Assembly (NCBI GenBank): GCA_025935595.1
Contig: JAICUZ010000107.1
Span: forward strand, 1 to 8,335
Reading direction: 5' to 3'
Length of the DNA: 8,335 bases
Origin: Burkholderiales bacterium
GTDB lineage: Bacteria; Actinomycetota; Thermoleophilia; Gaiellales; Gaiellaceae
Shown: positions 5,404-8,335 of the stretch, in pieces
How positions within the stretch are numbered: position 1 is the stretch's first letter
Layout of the letters: each line of letters starts with the position of its first letter
Translations under genes and position numbers: made by a program
The notes under the pieces: model-generated
Databases searched by the model: none
Seen by the model: only the letters and a program-made list of their open reading frames with translations
Told to the model about the DNA's origin: nothing

Positions 5404-6403
5404 GCGCGTGCTTCCGCGCGATCGGGCCTTCGGGGCCGCCGACCGCGTTCGACCACATGAACTGGATCGGGACCTTCCCCTTGCCGTTCGCGAGCGGCAC
5501 CTCGCGCATCACCGTCTCGAGGTGCGCGCCTGCTTCGTCCATCGGGATGTCGCCGATCTCGCCGCCCTTCGGCGAGTACCAGCCGATCAGCTTGTCGGCG
5601 GCAGGTGTGTCGCCGAGCTTGATCGCGTCTTCGACGTCCGGGTCGGTCCGGGCCTCGCAGAGCTCGTGGTAGAAGGTCGCGCAGATGCTCTTCCACGGCG
5701 CGTCGAATGCGACGATTCCGTTGTCGCCCTCGGAGTAGACGCCGACCGCGTAGTAGACGGTTTGGGTCTTGGCGCCGCGAGGGTGGATCGAGCCGTGGTA
5801 GCCGCCGAGCCCGTGCTTGGAGTCGTCGGCCTCGTCCTGCTCGCGAAGCGCCGGGTTGAACTGCGGCTCGTGGTCGTCGTCGTGGTCGCGGCCGGCGTGA
5901 CCGCTCGAGTCGCCGTCGACGAGGACGACGCCGCGCGGCAGCAGGAAGCAGAAGACGCTCCTCGCGAGGTCGAAGCCGGAGAGGCCGTTCGCCCGGTCGA
6001 GCGACGCGACGATCGACTCGATCGTGTCGCGGTGGACGCTCGCAGGCAGCGGCTCGTCGAGGATCCGTGACGGCTTGAACGCCGTCGTCGGCTTCCCGTC
6101 GGGGTAGTACTGCGCGAGGACGTTGTTGAGGTGCGGGTCCTCCATCGCTGCGGGGAGCGCGTGGTCGATCGCCGCGATGTCGTCCGCGTTCCACGCCTTC
6201 TTGCCGCCGAGATAGACGTGCGTGAAGGTCAGGTGCTCGATCGTCTTGCCCCCGAAGAACTTCAGGTTCATGCCCGGGTGCGCCTTGAACGCGCCCGACC
6301 GCGCGGCGTCCTCGCGCGCTGCGCGGTAGTGGCCTCCTGCGTCGGAGTGCGGATGAACCGCGACTCGCGTGATGCGCGGTGCGGTGATGGTGCGCGTCGC
6401 CAC
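5396..6403 (-). CDS. Putative metallopeptidase-like protein with HELxEAxTDP motif (EXORDIUM-like architecture)
   Basis: This 335-residue protein has no signal peptide or membrane span. Its key segment is FYHELCEARTDP (244-255), giving His246, Glu247, Glu250 and Asp254, followed by GWYSPKGGEIGDI (274-286). Bacterial and fungal proteins with HEL-EA-TDP and a downstream GNEIGD form a little-studied family. They share a layout with plant EXORDIUM / phosphate-induced proteins: a WG-like N-terminal alpha/beta part, then GYH and a YYAV strand, then the HEL motif. Here the counterparts are HLTFTHVYLGG (57-67), GYH (201-203) and VYYAVGVY (216-223). The HExxE form suggests metal binding, but peptidase activity is unproven. 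An Asp/His-rich insert at 163-197 is unusual. GTG at 6403 is supported by AAGGAGG (6409-6415). It is the first gene of the apparent operon and divergent from the membrane-protein gene. Confidence 0.8.
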   Translation of the reverse strand: MATRTITAPRITRVAVHPHSDAGGHYRAAREDAARSGAFKAHPGMNLKFFGGKTIEHLTFTHVYLGGKKAWNADDIAAIDHALPAAMEDPHLNNVLAQYYPDGKPTTAFKPSRILDEPLPASVHRDTIESIVASLDRANGLSGFDLARSVFCFLLPRGVVLVDGDSSGHAGRDHDDDHEPQFNPALREQDEADDSKHGLGGYHGSIHPRGAKTQTVYYAVGVYSEGDNGIVAFDAPWKSICATFYHELCEARTDPDVEDAIKLGDTPAADKLIGWYSPKGGEIGDIPMDEAGAHLETVMREVPLANGKGKVPIQFMWSNAVGGPEGPIARKHARG

Positions 6404-6532
6404 TACGGCCTCCTTCGATCGCCCGGATGCCGCAAGCAGACGTGCGCGCGGACGTTAGTCCTCGCAGGTCGCCACGCCAATCACTCATCCGAGGGAACGC
6501 GTTTTCGCGCCGTCTGTGCTTTCGTTCTGGAC

Positions 6533-6550
6533 CACGCAAGCGGCTGCGTG
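6533..6550. repeat. Inverted repeat CACGCA-N6-TGCGTG upstream of the membrane-protein gene
   Basis: Arms at 6533-6538 and 6545-6550 pair perfectly around the 6-nt spacer AGCGGC. It ends 8 nt before the GGAGG ribosome site. It could be an operator for a dimeric regulator or a leader hairpin controlling translation. Confidence 0.4.
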
Positions 6551-6558
6551 AATCGACC

Positions 6559-6563
6559 GGAGG
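6559..6563 (+). promoter_or_regulatory. Ribosome binding site deciding the start of the membrane-protein gene
   Basis: GGAGG lies 7 nt before ATG at 6571. The same frame is open upstream to an ATG at 6427, but the 48 extra residues would be Arg-rich and encoded by the promoter region. Confidence 0.8.
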
Positions 6564-6570
6564 TCAAGCC

Positions 6571-7569
6571 ATGACCGAGATGACGCAGCCGCTCGTCGGA
6601 GCTCCCAGCGAGACGATCACCGTCGCCGCACAACCGGTGAGCGATACACACGCGGTGACGTTCAGCGAGGTCGTCTACGCGCACTTCAACTGGTGGCACC
6701 ACCGTGAGGGCGCTCGCCGGAACGCACACGCCGCGCAGGCGTTCGACGACGCGCGCATCGCGTTCGAGAAGCGCCATGGAGAGCTGGTCAACGCGTACTG
6801 GTGCTCGCACATCGAGAGCGCCGTCGCGTTGACGCAGAAGAAGCGACTACGCGGTGCGCTCGGCCCGCTGTGGGGTTTCCACCGCGAGACGGACTGGTCG
6901 ACACAGGACTTCCCCGAGGTCGCGGAGCAGCTCCATCGGTGCGACGAGCTCGCGGTGCGCGCAAACGCGGTTCTCAAGAGCGTTCGGCAGCGGATCTGCA
7001 TGCAGCTCGTGTTCGCGTCGGCATCGCACCTGCTCAGCCTCGTCGACGCCCGAGCGGGAAGCACCAGCGAGACTGCGGTCGCCGACGCCGTCGCCAAGGA
7101 GAGCGCAGCGATCGACAAGGCCGAGGCGTACTACCACGAGGCGGCGAACGGCCAGGCGCAGATGGCCTACTTCGCCGGCATGGCGATGGTCACCGCCGTC
7201 CTCTCGATCTTCGCAGCGGTCTATCTGACGCTTGCGTGGGCGACACCGGTCGCGGCGCTGATCGCGGGCGCCGTCGGTGCGGTCGTGAGCGTCGTGCAGC
7301 GCATCAACAGCGGCAAGTTCGAGCTCGCGACCGACGTCGGCGGGTATCCCTGCTTCCTCGGCGGCCTGCGTCCGCTGATCGGCGGTGCGTTCGCAATGGC
7401 GATCTCGTTCGCGTTCAGCGGCGGTCTGCTGCACCTGCCGGTCGCGGCGGGCGAGAGCACCGACAACCGGCGACTCGCGCTGCTCGTGCTCGGGTTCGTC
7501 GCCGGCTTCAGCGAACGCTGGGCCCAGGACACGCTCACCTCGATCGTTCCCGAGGCGAAGCCCCGCTAG
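6571..7569 (+). CDS. Four-TM membrane protein of unknown function with FVAGFSERW motif
   Basis: I do not recognise a named family. The 332-residue protein has a soluble N-terminal region of about 195 residues, predicted helical. It holds a cluster of aromatic and basic residues (FNWWHHREGARRN, 39-51) and a long Ala/Glu-rich helix (169-196) leading into the membrane. Four hydrophobic segments follow at about 198-222, 225-243, 266-289 and 302-318. A conserved-looking RxNSGK-F loop (244-250) joins TM2 to TM3. The last segment reads LLVLGFVAGFSERWAQD (304-320). The GFSER ending of a terminal TM helix recurs in uncharacterised bacterial membrane proteins and suggests a functional pore or assembly element. 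No signal peptide is seen. It is divergent from the hydrolase operon, and its stop codon overlaps the DUF5995 gene by 4 nt tail to tail. Channel, sensor or effector roles are all possible. Confidence 0.82.
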   Translation: MTEMTQPLVGAPSETITVAAQPVSDTHAVTFSEVVYAHFNWWHHREGARRNAHAAQAFDDARIAFEKRHGELVNAYWCSHIESAVALTQKKRLRGALGPLWGFHRETDWSTQDFPEVAEQLHRCDELAVRANAVLKSVRQRICMQLVFASASHLLSLVDARAGSTSETAVADAVAKESAAIDKAEAYYHEAANGQAQMAYFAGMAMVTAVLSIFAAVYLTLAWATPVAALIAGAVGAVVSVVQRINSGKFELATDVGGYPCFLGGLRPLIGGAFAMAISFAFSGGLLHLPVAAGESTDNRRLALLVLGFVAGFSERWAQDTLTSIVPEAKPR

Positions 7570-8288
7570 AACTTCAGGCGCCGGCCGAGCTTGCGGAGCA
7601 GCGTGTCCGCGGGGATCAGGAAGCCGCGGCTCGCCAGCCCGACCATCCGGTCGAGCGTCGCGAGGAACTCGGACTCGAGTACGGGGTCTCCGTGCAGCGC
7701 CCAGAGCGCCTGCCCGTTCGTCCAGGCGGCGTCGCGTGCTCGCGCGACGTCCCACATCGCGACGACGTCGTCGATCCGGTCGACGCGGTGGACGAGCCGG
7801 TCGACCGCCGCGAGCCAGCCGGTGACGTAGGAGCGCTTGACCTTCTGCTCGACCTGCGCGAGCAGGGTGTTGATGCGCACGAAGTCGGCGTGCTCGGGCG
7901 TGCTCTCGCTCAGGTCGAGCGCGAGCTCACGGCAGGTCGTGACGAGTGCGACGGGCAGGTCGCGGTTGATGTGCGCGTTCATGCCGGCGAGCGCGAACTG
8001 CAGCGGGGCGACGCCGCGAGCCGACTGGCCGTCGAACAGCGGTCGCCACGCGGGCGGCTCACTGCCCGGCGTGCGGGCGTGTGCGTCGAACGCGCTGAAG
8101 AAGAGGCCCGCGAAGCAGACGTCGAGCTCGGTGATGAAGCGCGCGTCGGCGACGGTGCGGTGCGCGAGCTCCGCGTTCACGCCCTCGGTCACCTCGCGGT
8201 AGAGCCGCGCGAAGCAGGCGATTCCGTTCGTTGGCGGCGACGCGGACTCGATCGCGCGCAGCCGGTCGATCACCTCCGGCACGCTCAT
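7566..8288 (-). CDS. DUF5995 family protein
   Basis: This 240-residue soluble, mostly helical protein has no known activity. The pattern matches the actinobacterial DUF5995 family: CFARLYREVTEGV (25-37), FITELDVCFAGLFFSAFDA (51-69), AWRPLF (80-85) and the best-conserved GMNAHINRDLPVALV (102-116). The invariant-looking His106, Asn104/Asn108 and Asp110 could bind a metal or substrate, but this is inference. The C-terminal half (about 125-240) is helical, with clusters of basic residues at the very end (RKLGRRLKF). The ATG at 8288 lacks a good ribosome site, and TACCGT on the minus strand (8302-8297) lies close enough to allow a leaderless transcript. It converges with the membrane-protein gene, so a shared operon is excluded. 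The remaining 47 nt to the window edge show no supportable feature. Confidence 0.87.
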   Translation of the reverse strand: MSVPEVIDRLRAIESASPPTNGIACFARLYREVTEGVNAELAHRTVADARFITELDVCFAGLFFSAFDAHARTPGSEPPAWRPLFDGQSARGVAPLQFALAGMNAHINRDLPVALVTTCRELALDLSESTPEHADFVRINTLLAQVEQKVKRSYVTGWLAAVDRLVHRVDRIDDVVAMWDVARARDAAWTNGQALWALHGDPVLESEFLATLDRMVGLASRGFLIPADTLLRKLGRRLKF

Positions 8289-8335
8289 CGGCTCACACGG
8301 TACGGAAAGGGGTGAACGGCGGCGCGACGATCAGG

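Larger units (their letters stand above)
6404..6570. promoter_or_regulatory. Divergent promoter region between the hydrolase operon and the membrane-protein gene
   Basis: This 167-nt gap must hold the promoters for both directions. It contains the ribosome sites for both genes (6409-6415 minus, 6559-6563 plus), a CGCG-TTTT-CGCG inverted repeat at 6498-6509, and the inverted repeat at 6533-6550. I found no clear sigma-70 -35/-10 pair on either strand. Confidence 0.5.

Noticed and set aside
6494..6514. ECF-sigma-like promoter GGAAC...CGTC upstream of the membrane-protein gene
   Set aside because: Only 12 nt separate the two elements, whereas ECF promoters usually have about 16-17.
5211..6539. 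442-codon open frame on the minus strand over the metallopeptidase-like and HNH-like genes
   Set aside because: Arg/Pro-rich translation without domains; the alternative frames have ribosome sites, a signal peptide and motifs.
6801..8315. 504-codon open frame on the plus strand across the membrane-protein and DUF5995 genes
   Set aside because: It is a shadow of two real genes in other frames and is composed mainly of Arg, Asp and Gly with no recognisable domain.

Overview
The window is about two-thirds G+C, densely coded, and uses GTG as well as ATG starts. Its families (DUF3618, actinobacterial holin-X, DUF5995, SRPBCC, a DrrA/NodI-type ABC ATPase) point to an actinobacterium. A deep-branching lineage such as Thermoleophilia is my guess, not something shown. 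I see no rRNA, tRNA, CRISPR array, transposase, integrase or phage structural gene. No gene-free stretch exceeds 300 bases; the longest are the two divergent promoter regions (1996-2179 and 6404-6570), 378-545 and 3028-3187.

Layout. Bases 1-377 (minus) hold the N-terminal part of an ABC transporter ATPase that runs off the left edge. Bases 546-1995 (minus) are a tight three-gene envelope operon. In transcription order it encodes a one-TM amphipathic-helix protein, a holin-X-like two-TM protein joined by an ATGA overlap, and a DUF3618 protein overlapping the second gene by 37 nt. A GC-rich hairpin at 483-525 may end this transcript. Divergent from it is a TetR regulator (2180-2794). The shared 184-nt gap holds an 18-bp perfect palindrome and a 12-bp TetR-operator-like inverted repeat. 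A small conserved-looking protein (2767-3027, minus) overlaps the TetR 3' end tail to tail, and a SRPBCC protein follows (3188-3652, plus).

Bases 3706-6403 (minus) are a second apparent operon. In transcription order it encodes a protein with a modified HExxE/TDP metallopeptidase-like motif, a secreted HNH-like protein, and a patatin-like phospholipase with an intact Ser-Asp dyad. The first two overlap by 8 nt and the third follows after 30 nt. Divergent from it is a four-TM membrane protein of unknown function (6571-7569). It converges with a DUF5995 protein (7566-8288, minus) with a 4-nt overlap.

Reading. The left half looks like envelope and stress housekeeping under possible TetR control. 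The most distinctive part is the right half: three putative hydrolases that would act on protein, nucleic acid and lipid lie in one transcription unit beside an unknown membrane protein. A joint function in secretion, antagonism or defence is inference only.
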